Below, piece by piece: positions 1 to 6,266 of a DNA stretch of 7,868 nt. Position numbers and translations under genes: made by a program. Each line of letters opens with the position of its first letter. The first letter of the stretch is position 1. The notes under the pieces are model-generated. The model saw nothing but the letters and a program-made list of their open reading frames with translations. It did not search any database and was not told the origin of the DNA. Source of the stretch: Candidatus Thorarchaeota archaeon (GTDB lineage Archaea > Asgardarchaeota > Thorarchaeia > Thorarchaeales > Thorarchaeaceae); contig SDOA01000159.1 in NCBI GenBank assembly GCA_004524595.1, forward strand, positions 1 to 7,868. The letters are read 5' to 3'.

Positions 1-186
1 AGAACTCTTAGCACCTACAACAGTTAGCTCAATTGGTTGCCCATCTCTATAGCGGATTACAATTCCATTCGGAAGCATCTCTGAATCATCTGCTTCCTGT
101 GGTCCGCCAAAGCTGACATAAATCACGTCATTCTCTGAATCGTATTATATGTCAATCTTTGATAGGTCTATTGCTATTTGCGCCAT
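1..186 (-). pseudogene. DUF2283-like small protein, 5' part, interrupted by an in-frame stop; runs off the left edge
   Basis: Reading leftwards from ATG at 186-184, the frame gives 13 residues (MAQIAIDLSKIDI), then TAA at 147-145, then 48 open codons to the window edge. The part after the stop begins YDSENDVIYVSFG and continues with LPNGIVIRYRDGQPIEL. This matches, from memory, the pattern of DUF2283 (small proteins of unknown function, roughly 60-70 residues): a YDxExDxxYxxF start, then an acidic stretch, then a strand with a (D)G turn. The ATG has a strong ribosome binding site, GGAGAGGTG, at 191-199, so translation clearly begins there and would end after 13 codons. The similarity spans the stop, so a single base change (a sense codon turned into TAA) or a sequencing or assembly error explains it best. 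Re-initiation at GTG 126-124 is possible but has no binding site. It lies 70 bases downstream of the CPBP gene on the same strand. Function unknown. Confidence 0.6.
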
Positions 187-190
187 AGTA

Positions 191-201
191 CACCTCTCCT
201 T
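191..201 (-). promoter_or_regulatory. Ribosome binding site of the DUF2283-like gene
   Basis: On the minus strand the bases read AAGGAGAGGTG, ending 4 bases before the ATG at 186. This is one of the best Shine-Dalgarno matches in the window. It fixes the start of the interrupted gene upstream of its stop codon. Confidence 0.6.
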
Positions 202-236
202 ATGAATGATTGGAGTTTCGATATTACGAATGCAGT

Positions 237-244
237 GTATTAAA
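237..244 (-). promoter_or_regulatory. Possible TATA box for the DUF2283-like gene
   Basis: The minus strand reads TTTAATAC here, 50 bases before the ATG. A start of transcription about 25 bases downstream would leave a leader of roughly 28 bases containing the ribosome binding site. The call rests only on composition and spacing. Read-through from the CPBP gene is the alternative. Confidence 0.3.
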
Positions 245-256
245 CCATTGTAGGAA

Positions 257-1102
257 TCATTCCTCAAAGACAACCCGCGTTGAATGAGAGAGAGATGTGG
301 GTCTAAAAATGATGATGAGCAGGACTGTAAGCACTATATAGACGAGGAGCAAGTATGGAGCAATGAAACCTGTGATTCCTGTATAGAAGAATATTGGAAA
401 GACCGAGTTCGTCACGGCATGGAACAGCCAGGGAACGATAAGATTGCCCTTCGTCGAGTTGTAGAGCCATGTGTAGACGATAGAACTGGAGATTGTCACA
501 CCCGCAAAGACAAACACAGACCCATAGTTGGTCAGCATCTGACTGTCTACCACAAGAAGGTGTGGCCAGTGCCAGAGAGACCAGAAGAGTCCAACGATGA
601 AACCTGAGAACAATGCGGAATAGCGCTGCTGGAGAGCTGGTAACGCAAAGCCACGCCAACCAATCTCCTCCCAGACATTCATGATGAGGGATTGGATAAG
701 AAAGGAAATAATCATCATTAATTCGACAGAAACGATATCGTACGTGCCACCAAAGAGAATCCAAAGGGCTATTGCTGCGAGGGCGATGATGAAGGGGAAC
801 ACAATCGGAATAAGGAACCAGAACTTCGAGAATCCTCTTCGCCTGAACGCATTGAAGATCATTCTGATGCCCAATGACCCATGAACAAGACGAGCTGCGA
901 TTATAGCCGCAAAGGTCGGAGATAGTCCACCAAGTAGGATGAAGGGGATACTAATTCCTTCGGGTAAGAATCCGTGTGACTCTAAGATCCAAGGTATAAA
1001 GAGAATACTTCCAAGTAGAAGAACAAGGAGGAAATAAAGTTCAGCCGCCCGATTTGTGGGACGACCACCATTTGAAGCTGATTCTTTTTCACTAACTGAC
1101 AT
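257..1102 (-). CDS. CPBP-family intramembrane metalloprotease (CAAX protease / Rce1-like)
   Basis: This 281-residue protein is very hydrophobic, with about seven to eight membrane segments (roughly 21-39, 53-73, 94-118, 126-142, 162-177, 194-213, 222-240 and 247-267). It carries all three CPBP signature motifs in order: EEIGWR at 145-150 (EExxxR), WSLWHWP at 174-180 (the F/WxxxH motif, H178) and HAVTN at 228-232 (HxxxN). These glutamates, histidines and the asparagine form the active site inside the membrane. In eukaryotes the family trims prenylated CAAX proteins (Rce1). In prokaryotes most members have unknown substrates, and some process peptides or give bacteriocin immunity. The first 20 residues are polar and probably cytoplasmic. 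The ATG at 1102 is the only good start and has a TATA-like box at the right distance. It diverges from PLP enzyme copy A and lies upstream of the DUF2283-like gene. The family call is strong; the substrate is unknown. Confidence 0.9.
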   Translation of the reverse strand: MSVSEKESASNGGRPTNRAAELYFLLVLLLGSILFIPWILESHGFLPEGISIPFILLGGLSPTFAAIIAARLVHGSLGIRMIFNAFRRRGFSKFWFLIPIVFPFIIALAAIALWILFGGTYDIVSVELMMIISFLIQSLIMNVWEEIGWRGFALPALQQRYSALFSGFIVGLFWSLWHWPHLLVVDSQMLTNYGSVFVFAGVTISSSIVYTWLYNSTKGNLIVPWLFHAVTNSVFPIFFYTGITGFIAPYLLLVYIVLTVLLIIIFRPTSLSHSTRVVFEE

Positions 1103-1137
1103 GGCAGTCTCCAGTCAGAACAGGATGAAAATCCATG

Positions 1138-1146
1138 ATTTAAGTA
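1138..1146 (-). promoter_or_regulatory. TATA-like box of the CPBP protease gene
   Basis: The minus strand reads TACTTAAAT, with 35 bases between it and the ATG at 1102. This is the usual archaeal spacing for a transcript with a leader of about 15 bases. The same core appears upstream of the surface-protein gene and, in the palindromic form TACTTTAAGTA, before both PLP-enzyme genes. Confidence 0.5.
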
Positions 1147-1182
1147 CAATGATGGAGAGAGTTCAAAAAATTACTCGCCTGC

Positions 1183-1201
1183 ACAATTTACTTTAAGTAG
1201 T
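1183..1201 (+). promoter_or_regulatory. Promoter element of PLP enzyme copy A, shared with copy B
   Basis: The 19 bases acaatttactttaagtagt recur exactly at 6213-6231. In both places 35 bases separate them from the ATG. Inside lies an inverted repeat TACTT-T-AAGTA (1189-1199). The part TTTAAGTA fits an archaeal TATA box, with transcription expected near 1221 and a leader of about 16 bases. The identity beyond the TATA core could be a regulator site or simply a remnant of the duplication. Confidence 0.55.
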
Positions 1202-1236
1202 TCAATAATTACTGACTGCTGTCGAAATAGTACGAC

Positions 1237-2253
1237 ATGCGGGTATTATACATCATGACTCTGGAGAATGACAGCCCTCTGAAGAAGGGTGGCAAGATAA
1301 ATTGGAGAGAGTTCTTAGGTTCCACTACTTTTATTGAATCTAGGAACCTGTCTCATCTCGTTGGATGCGAGAAACTCTATCTAAAATTCGAGGGAGGTAA
1401 TCCGACTGGTACACAGAAGGATAGAATCGCTCTCGCAATTCTTGAGAACGCACGTTCACAGGGTGCAAAGGCTGTGATTGCTGCGTCATTTGGAAACTAT
1501 GGGGCTTCACTGGCGTGGGCAGCAAGAATTGTTGATATTCCTGTACACATTTATATTCCTGAGAATTATCACATGACGAGAGACCGTTTACGACGCATCA
1601 AAGACGCAGGAGCTGAATTGTATTTTCTCCCAGGTCAATATGAGGATCTTGTAGAACAGTCTTCAAAGGAAGCTGTTGAAAAGGGATGGTATAATGCTAA
1701 TCCTGGTAGCCCTGGAGTGAAAGAGCTATCACTTGAGGCGTATGCAGAGATTGCCTACGAGATCTATCGTGATATTCGTCGGGCACCAAATTATGTGTTT
1801 TGCCCCGTAGGTAACGGAACAACTTTAGCAGGGATATACCAAGGCTTTAAGAAACTCCATCAAACAGGGAAGATTCAAGCATTGCCTAGAATGGTCGCTA
1901 CTGGTACAAGACGTGGCAATCCTATAGTAAAATCATTCCTAATGAAGAGTCAAATAATTAGAGACCTTGCACCGAATGAGGTGAAAGAGTCCAAGATCAT
2001 TGATCCCCTCTCTAACTGGCATTCGTATGATGGACAGGAGGCTTTGGATGCCATCTATGAATCTAATGGATTTGCGGACTATGCCTCAGAGGCAAAGATA
2101 ATGGAGTTCAACAAGCAATTGAGACAGGAAGAGGGGCTTTATGTACTTCCAGCTGCATCAAGCACACTCGCAGTAATGAATGACCTGGCGGACAATAAGG
2201 TCACTGTCAAGGGGTCATTCGTCGCGATATTAACAGGTAGAGACTTTGATTAG
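1237..2253 (+). CDS. Threonine synthase-like PLP-dependent enzyme (fold type II), copy A
   Basis: This 338-residue cytoplasmic enzyme belongs to the tryptophan-synthase-beta / threonine-synthase superfamily. The PLP lysine is K61 in NPTGTQKDR (55-63), close to the threonine synthase form NPTGSFKDR. The cofactor-ring loop is SFGN at 84-87, the phosphate-binding glycine/threonine loop is VGNGTT at 191-196, and the C-terminal EEGLYVLPA (298-306) matches the end of threonine synthases. Two departures stand out. The usual GxTPL near the N terminus is G28-S-T-T-F32, and the zinc-ribbon N terminus of many archaeal threonine synthases is absent. The reaction could be threonine formation from O-phosphohomoserine, but another beta- or gamma-replacement or deamination is equally possible. 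The start is ATG 1237; Met7 (1255) is the alternative. The N-terminal MRV and Met7 are shared with copy B, and the promoter spacing favours 1237. The YhhN gene follows after 51 bases. Confidence 0.85.
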   Translation: MRVLYIMTLENDSPLKKGGKINWREFLGSTTFIESRNLSHLVGCEKLYLKFEGGNPTGTQKDRIALAILENARSQGAKAVIAASFGNYGASLAWAARIVDIPVHIYIPENYHMTRDRLRRIKDAGAELYFLPGQYEDLVEQSSKEAVEKGWYNANPGSPGVKELSLEAYAEIAYEIYRDIRRAPNYVFCPVGNGTTLAGIYQGFKKLHQTGKIQALPRMVATGTRRGNPIVKSFLMKSQIIRDLAPNEVKESKIIDPLSNWHSYDGQEALDAIYESNGFADYASEAKIMEFNKQLRQEEGLYVLPAASSTLAVMNDLADNKVTVKGSFVAILTGRDFD

Positions 2254-2268
2254 TAAGACAGACTAATC
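2248..2268 (+). other. Hairpin-forming inverted repeat across the stop of copy A
   Basis: GATTAGT (2248-2254) and ACTAATC (2262-2268) are perfect 7-base inverted arms with a 7-base loop, and the left arm includes the stop codon. No T-run follows on the plus strand, so it is a poor intrinsic terminator. It might be a weak 3' structure or chance. Confidence 0.25.
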
Positions 2269-2304
2269 TGACCTTCAAAAAAATCAAAGATTCATAAGAG
2301 AGAA

Positions 2305-3009
2305 TTGTATAACAAACTGAACATGTCACTCATAATCTTTAGTGTTATCTTTTGGGTCATTGCGGCTATTACTATCCTACTCAAATCCCGCGAGTCGCTC
2401 AAGACTAAGACCGGTCTGATTAAGATTGTAAAGCCAATCCCAGCATTGGCGGCAGCAGTATTTACTATCTATATGAACCTCCCAAGCCCGGCACTCTTCT
2501 ATCTACTATTAGCAATAGCTCTTGTGTTGTGTGCTTTAGGAGATGTAGGAATGGAGATTAATATCCTACCAGGTCTCGGTCTCTTCTTATTCTCCCACAT
2601 CTTCTATACGAGTAATTTCTTCTTCCAGAGCCTGACCCTCGGTTTAACCATAATTCCACTTACAGCATTTGGAGTATGTCTTGTCATCATGATAGGATAC
2701 ATCTTCTTCTATCAGAGATATCTAAAGACGACACAGAAAGAGGTCGAACCAGCTTTATTAAAGGCGGTCAATGTCTATGCTCTGATGATCTCACTCACAC
2801 TCAGTACAGCATTACTTCTCTGGTTTTCCTCAGAAATCATGCTCGGATTCATTCCACTAATCGGTGCAATCTTTTTCGTCTTATCTGACTCAATAATTGG
2901 TATCAGGGAGTTCCATCATGATATCAAGAACGCAGAGTTAATTATCCTCTCAACGTACTATCTTGCAATCTTCCTCCTGTCATTAGGAGCGATTCTCTAT
3001 ACCTTCTAG
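2305..3009 (+). CDS. YhhN/TMEM86-family membrane protein (lysoplasmalogenase homologue)
   Basis: The protein has 234 residues and about eight membrane helices covering nearly its whole length. Family landmarks of YhhN/TMEM86 appear in order: KP at 43-44, an ALGDVGME stretch with D80, FSHIFYTSNF around H98, VYAL at 157-160, GAIFFVLSDS with D195, and STYYLAIFL near 216-224. Animal TMEM86 proteins hydrolyse the vinyl-ether bond of lysoplasmalogens, and conserved aspartates are thought to be catalytic; D80 and D195 are candidates. What an archaeal member cleaves is unknown, since archaeal membranes use isoprenoid ether lipids. The open frame starts at TTG 2305 behind a weak AAGAGAGA. ATG 2323 (Met7) is at least as likely, because the first six residues are not hydrophobic. 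It follows copy A by 51 bases and may share its transcript. It converges on the surface-protein gene. Confidence 0.8.
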   Translation: MYNKLNMSLIIFSVIFWVIAAITILLKSRESLKTKTGLIKIVKPIPALAAAVFTIYMNLPSPALFYLLLAIALVLCALGDVGMEINILPGLGLFLFSHIFYTSNFFFQSLTLGLTIIPLTAFGVCLVIMIGYIFFYQRYLKTTQKEVEPALLKAVNVYALMISLTLSTALLLWFSSEIMLGFIPLIGAIFFVLSDSIIGIREFHHDIKNAELIILSTYYLAIFLLSLGAILYTF

Positions 3010-3019
3010 AGTGTAGAGA

Positions 3020-3065
3020 TAAAAAAAAAAAGAAATTTGCCCCTCTAAAGAGGGGAGAACCCCTC
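3020..3065 (-). terminator. Terminator region between convergent genes (hairpins plus T-tract on the minus strand)
   Basis: On the minus strand CCCCTC (3055-3050), TTTA and GAGGGG (3045-3040) form a strong hairpin with a 4-base loop, followed by CAAATTTC and a run of eleven T (3031-3021). This is an ideal intrinsic-type terminator for the surface-protein gene. The same CCCCTC arm can instead pair with a second GAGGGG at 3065-3060, which overlaps the stop codon. On the plus strand the hairpins lie after the YhhN gene and are followed by a pyrimidine-rich stretch, so the site may act in both directions. Confidence 0.6.
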
Positions 3066-4746
3066 ATTTCTTCTTCATTAAGACTATGATGATAAGAAAG
3101 ACAAATGCACCTGCAGCTCCTGCAATAACAAAAAGCATTGGGTCAATTGGTTGAGTGACACCTGTTGTGGTTGTTGTCGTAGGAGGAGGGGGAGTCGTTT
3201 CGGGCTCTGCCACGGTGACAATGACCGAATCTGATGCTGAATTCCCACTAGTGTCATAGAGTATAATCGTATAATTATAGGTACCTAGATTTAGTCCATC
3301 AAGGTTAACAGCAAGATTTGAGCCATTCCAGAGGTCTGAATCAACAACAGAACTATTTCTGTATATGATATAGGAATCAGGAAAGAGATCAGAACAGCTC
3401 CAGACTAGATAAATACCCGTAATGCCAAATTCAAATGAAACATCGTCCAAGGGTGTCACTGAGGGGGGATCATCATCAAGTATTACTGATACAATGACTT
3501 CATCAGTTGCAGAGTTACCAAAGGTATCATTAGCACTTACCACAAAAATGTAGGAGTCAACAGAAAGACCATTCAAGTTCACTCTCAAATCTGTACCATT
3601 CCAAGCACCTTCATCGATGACAACACTGTCTTGTGTGATAACAAAATAATCAGGATATGGTTCATCACATGACCATGTGAGGTACTCACCAGATACACCA
3701 TATGGAATGGAAAAGTCAGCAACATCGGAGATTATTGGAGTTGTGGTATCAGTTACATTTACCCAGACAATATCTGAAGCAGAATTGTCCAAGTCATCAT
3801 ACACGATTAATTCGTACTTGTAAAATCCTGGATCTAGATATGTCAGAGGGAAAGAAAGTTGAGAGCCATCCCAAGGTCCAAAGTCATCAAGCACATCATC
3901 GATGTATAATTCATAATTATCAGGAGCATATGCTTCAGGTATCCATATCAAATCGACTGAGTCTGAATATTCCATCTCAACATCATCTGGTGAATCGATC
4001 TCAGGAACAACACCACCAGTAATTTTGATCCAATCAACTTGTATATCCGGAGATGTAGCACCATTCTGTGCCCAAAAATTCAAGACCAAATTATTGATTC
4101 GCCTAGTTTCAGCAGCATGTTCACTTGTTGAAATGATGCCATCACCCAGATTTGTACGAGTGGTGCTGTCTGTGGAATTATACCACATCAATGAATAGTT
4201 CATGTAGTTGATGGTGTATTCGTAATCGTTAACATCAAATTGACCCGTGTAGTGGTTGACTGCCCAACTCACTTTACTCGAACCTGTAGCAGTGTACGCA
4301 AGTCTGTAGACAAAACTACTGCTATAGAATGTCATAAGATTGAGACCGCCATCTTCATAACCTGTAGCAGTATATTGGACCTGTGCCTCTATCTTGAAGT
4401 CATGTCCTACCACGAAAGGAGTATTAAAATAATACACAAAGACAGCATGCTCAGGACCACCAGAGGATGTGACATTTGAATGGAGAGCAGTACCGGATGA
4501 GTTCAGAGTCCAGCCATTATACGATGTAGTCCATCCGGTTGTGTTTGAACCATCATGATACCATGTCGTCAATCCTTGCGCAGAGGGGGAAAAAATCTGA
4601 GGCGCGTTCTTCAGATTCGTATTCTCATCAGTCATGATCTGCATCGATGATGCATTTGATGTAAATGAAACAAATAACGAAGGCATGCCAAGAATGAGAG
4701 TAAGCGCGAAGATTACTGCAAGAGTTGTACGATAACTTGTAACCAA
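3064..4746 (-). CDS. Secreted, membrane-anchored surface protein with three Ig-like repeats
   Basis: This protein has 560 residues. A signal peptide covers about 1-30, with basic R6 and a hydrophobic core at 8-28. Residues about 58-245 form a beta-rich domain ending in IQVDWIKITGG that could be a concanavalin/LamG-like jelly roll. Three Ig-like repeats follow at about 246-334, 335-425 and 426-514. Each carries W(D/N)G(S/T)xxL in the middle (292-297, 382-387, 473-478) and ends with (N)SAxDxVxVxV. A Pro/Thr stalk (515-532) leads to a membrane helix (about 536-557) and a KKK stop-transfer tail. More than ten NxS/T sequons and the Thr run suggest heavy glycosylation. Only two cysteines, C360 and C451, are present, in equivalent places of repeats 2 and 3. 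The start is TTG 4746, set by AGGAGA eight bases upstream. It probably binds or displays something at the cell surface; no catalytic motif is seen. It diverges from the TPR gene. Confidence 0.8.
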   Translation of the reverse strand: MVTSYRTTLAVIFALTLILGMPSLFVSFTSNASSMQIMTDENTNLKNAPQIFSPSAQGLTTWYHDGSNTTGWTTSYNGWTLNSSGTALHSNVTSSGGPEHAVFVYYFNTPFVVGHDFKIEAQVQYTATGYEDGGLNLMTFYSSSFVYRLAYTATGSSKVSWAVNHYTGQFDVNDYEYTINYMNYSLMWYNSTDSTTRTNLGDGIISTSEHAAETRRINNLVLNFWAQNGATSPDIQVDWIKITGGVVPEIDSPDDVEMEYSDSVDLIWIPEAYAPDNYELYIDDVLDDFGPWDGSQLSFPLTYLDPGFYKYELIVYDDLDNSASDIVWVNVTDTTTPIISDVADFSIPYGVSGEYLTWSCDEPYPDYFVITQDSVVIDEGAWNGTDLRVNLNGLSVDSYIFVVSANDTFGNSATDEVIVSVILDDDPPSVTPLDDVSFEFGITGIYLVWSCSDLFPDSYIIYRNSSVVDSDLWNGSNLAVNLDGLNLGTYNYTIILYDTSGNSASDSVIVTVAEPETTPPPPTTTTTTGVTQPIDPMLFVIAGAAGAFVFLIIIVLMKKK

Positions 4747-4754
4747 ATAGACTA

Positions 4755-4760
4755 TCTCCT
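4755..4760 (-). promoter_or_regulatory. Ribosome binding site supporting the TTG start of the surface protein
   Basis: The minus strand reads AGGAGA, 8 bases before TTG at 4746-4744. The signal peptide begins directly at this codon, so the TTG start is well supported. Confidence 0.6.
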
Positions 4761-4808
4761 AGATTCTATTAATGATGCGAAATTACCTAGTTGTGTAGAA
4801 AATAATGA

Positions 4809-4816
4809 ATTAAGTA
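4809..4816 (-). promoter_or_regulatory. TATA-like box in the divergent region, probably for the surface protein
   Basis: The minus strand reads TACTTAAT, close to the CPBP-gene box TACTTAAA. A start of transcription near 4787 would give a leader of about 40 bases including the AGGAGA site. On the plus strand the same bases read ATTAAGTA and could serve the TPR gene with a leader of about 70 bases, so one element may act both ways. Confidence 0.4.
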
Positions 4817-4896
4817 TTGTGAGTTTGTATGAAGACGATTTCCAGAGAGGTATCAGGAAGTTGCAAAGTTTGATAAGATTAGCAATGAATCATTCT

Positions 4897-4903
4897 GAAG
4901 GGA
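4897..4903 (+). promoter_or_regulatory. Ribosome binding site supporting the TTG start of the TPR protein
   Basis: The bases GAAGGGA end 6 bases before TTG 4910. An in-frame TGA at 4886-4888 closes the frame upstream and no ATG lies between. This makes the TTG the best start. Confidence 0.5.
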
Positions 4904-4909
4904 AATTTC

Positions 4910-6181
4910 TTGAACAAAGAAGAGCTGCTGGAAACGATTGTTACAAAACTCAACAATCTGAGTCCTCCCACAGAGATTGAACCAGAGAGAATTCGGCCAG
5001 TAGCTATTATGACACGTGAGAGGAGAAATCTGGGAGATTTGGAAAAAGACTTCCAGAAAGTCCTCGACACGATCAAATATGACCAACAGGTACCTTTTAT
5101 TCTGACAAGACTAGCAGATTTACATCTTCGAGAAGCAAATTACGGACGCGCAATTATTCTCTATGAGATGACATTGGGTCTAGACAGTGAGCAAGTCCAT
5201 GCTTGGGTTAACATGGGTCTTGCGTATCTAATGGTTGGCGATCCAAAGGATGCTATCAGTTGCTTTGGAAGTGCTTTAGCCATCGATTCAGAGAATGCAC
5301 TGGCTCTAGTTTATCTTGCATTTGCTCAACTACGACAGGGAAACTTCGAAGAGTGTAACAAGAATTTGGATTTGGTACTCCATATTGACCCACATATGCC
5401 GAGGGCACTACTGGGGAAAGGAAAATATTACAACGCAATGGGTGAATCAGAGATTGCAGTTACTTGGTTGAGAAGGGTAATTCAAAAGGAACCCAAATTT
5501 CTTCCAGCCCTGATGGAATTAGGAAGTATCTACTTATCCCTCAAGAGATACGATGATGCAATTGATGTTTTAACAGATGCACTTGCTATAGACCCAGAAC
5601 AACCATACGCACTGGCAAACATGGGCGATGCGTACTATGAGAAAAAGGACTATGAGACCGCACTCTATTATTATGATAAGGCGGTTAGTATAAAATTCGA
5701 CGATCCTGAATTATGGATCAAAAAGGGAGATCTTCACAAGACACGCAAATCATATCAACAGGCATCAAATGCATATCAGAAAGCAATCAATGCAAATCCA
5801 GAATATGTGAAAGCATGGGTGAAGAATGGAACTATCATGTTACTCCTCCAAGATGAGAATACTGCATTGGAGTACCTGAATACAGCATTAGCGCTGGAAC
5901 CAACCAATTCAGAAGTCGCGCACCAAAGAGGGCTTATCTACTACTCAATGGAAAGACATGAAGAAGCACTTGCTGATTTTGATACAGCTTTCTCTTTTGA
6001 TCCAGGAAATCCAATGCACCTCTATTATCGAGCGCTGATGTTGGAGATACTAGACAGACAGCTAGAGGCACAACGGACATGGGTTGTGGCGTTACATCTC
6101 TTTGAAGAAACTGGTGATGTTGCAAAAGCCGCCGAATGCAAAGCAAGAATAAGACGAATTAAGCATGAAACGAAAAATTGA
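4910..6181 (+). CDS. Tetratricopeptide repeat (TPR) protein with ten tandem repeats
   Basis: This 423-residue protein has no signal peptide or membrane segment and is probably cytoplasmic. A charged lead of about 60 residues is followed by ten TPR units of exactly 34 residues without insertions: 61-94, 95-128, 129-162, 163-196, 197-230, 231-264, 265-298, 299-332, 333-366 and 367-400. The usual pattern (W/L at 4, G/A at 8, Y/L at 11, A at 20, F/Y at 24, A at 27, P at 32) is clear, for example in units 2, 5 and 6, which end in LAIDxE/LAIDPE-type turns. A short basic tail (401-423) closes the superhelix. TPR arrays bind other proteins; no enzymatic domain is fused, so the partner cannot be named. 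The start is TTG 4910; ATG at codon 34 is a weaker alternative. PLP enzyme copy B follows after 85 bases but has its own promoter. Confidence 0.88.
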   Translation: MNKEELLETIVTKLNNLSPPTEIEPERIRPVAIMTRERRNLGDLEKDFQKVLDTIKYDQQVPFILTRLADLHLREANYGRAIILYEMTLGLDSEQVHAWVNMGLAYLMVGDPKDAISCFGSALAIDSENALALVYLAFAQLRQGNFEECNKNLDLVLHIDPHMPRALLGKGKYYNAMGESEIAVTWLRRVIQKEPKFLPALMELGSIYLSLKRYDDAIDVLTDALAIDPEQPYALANMGDAYYEKKDYETALYYYDKAVSIKFDDPELWIKKGDLHKTRKSYQQASNAYQKAINANPEYVKAWVKNGTIMLLLQDENTALEYLNTALALEPTNSEVAHQRGLIYYSMERHEEALADFDTAFSFDPGNPMHLYYRALMLEILDRQLEAQRTWVVALHLFEETGDVAKAAECKARIRRIKHETKN

Positions 6182-6212
6182 CGAAGTGAACATATTCATT
6201 TGCAGGTATCTA

Positions 6213-6231
6213 ACAATTTACTTTAAGTAGT
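6213..6231 (+). promoter_or_regulatory. Promoter element of PLP enzyme copy B, shared with copy A
   Basis: This is the second exact copy of acaatttactttaagtagt, again 35 bases before the ATG. The inverted repeat TACTT-T-AAGTA is at 6219-6229. It gives copy B its own likely TATA box, separate from the TPR gene. The 35 bases between element and ATG are much less alike in the two copies than the element itself. Confidence 0.55.
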
Positions 6232-6266
6232 ACTGTATTCAACAAATAGTGGCAATCTAAGAGGCC

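Noticed and set aside
303..764. 153-codon open frame on the minus strand inside the CPBP gene
   Set aside because: It is another frame of the CPBP coding sequence, rich in Cys, Trp and Arg with no family pattern, while the overlapping frame has complete protease motifs.
257..1102. Calling the CPBP protease a true CAAX-processing Rce1 enzyme
   Set aside because: The family motifs are present, but no prenylated substrate or prenyltransferase gene is visible, and most prokaryotic CPBP proteins act on other or unknown substrates.
3702..4022. 106-codon plus-strand open frame opposite the surface-protein gene
   Set aside because: The Gln/His/Ser-rich product is the reverse shadow of Ig-repeat codons, with no ribosome binding site or promoter.
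4885..4980. ATG at 4885 as start of the TPR protein or as a short upstream gene
   Set aside because: It is out of frame with the TPR gene and gives only 31 codons, ending inside the TPR coding region. TTG 4910 has the better placed ribosome binding site.
5090..6110. The regular repeats in the TPR gene as a DNA-level repeat or CRISPR-like array
   Set aside because: The 102-base periodicity comes from 34-residue protein repeats. The DNA units are strongly diverged and have no constant repeat with variable spacers.
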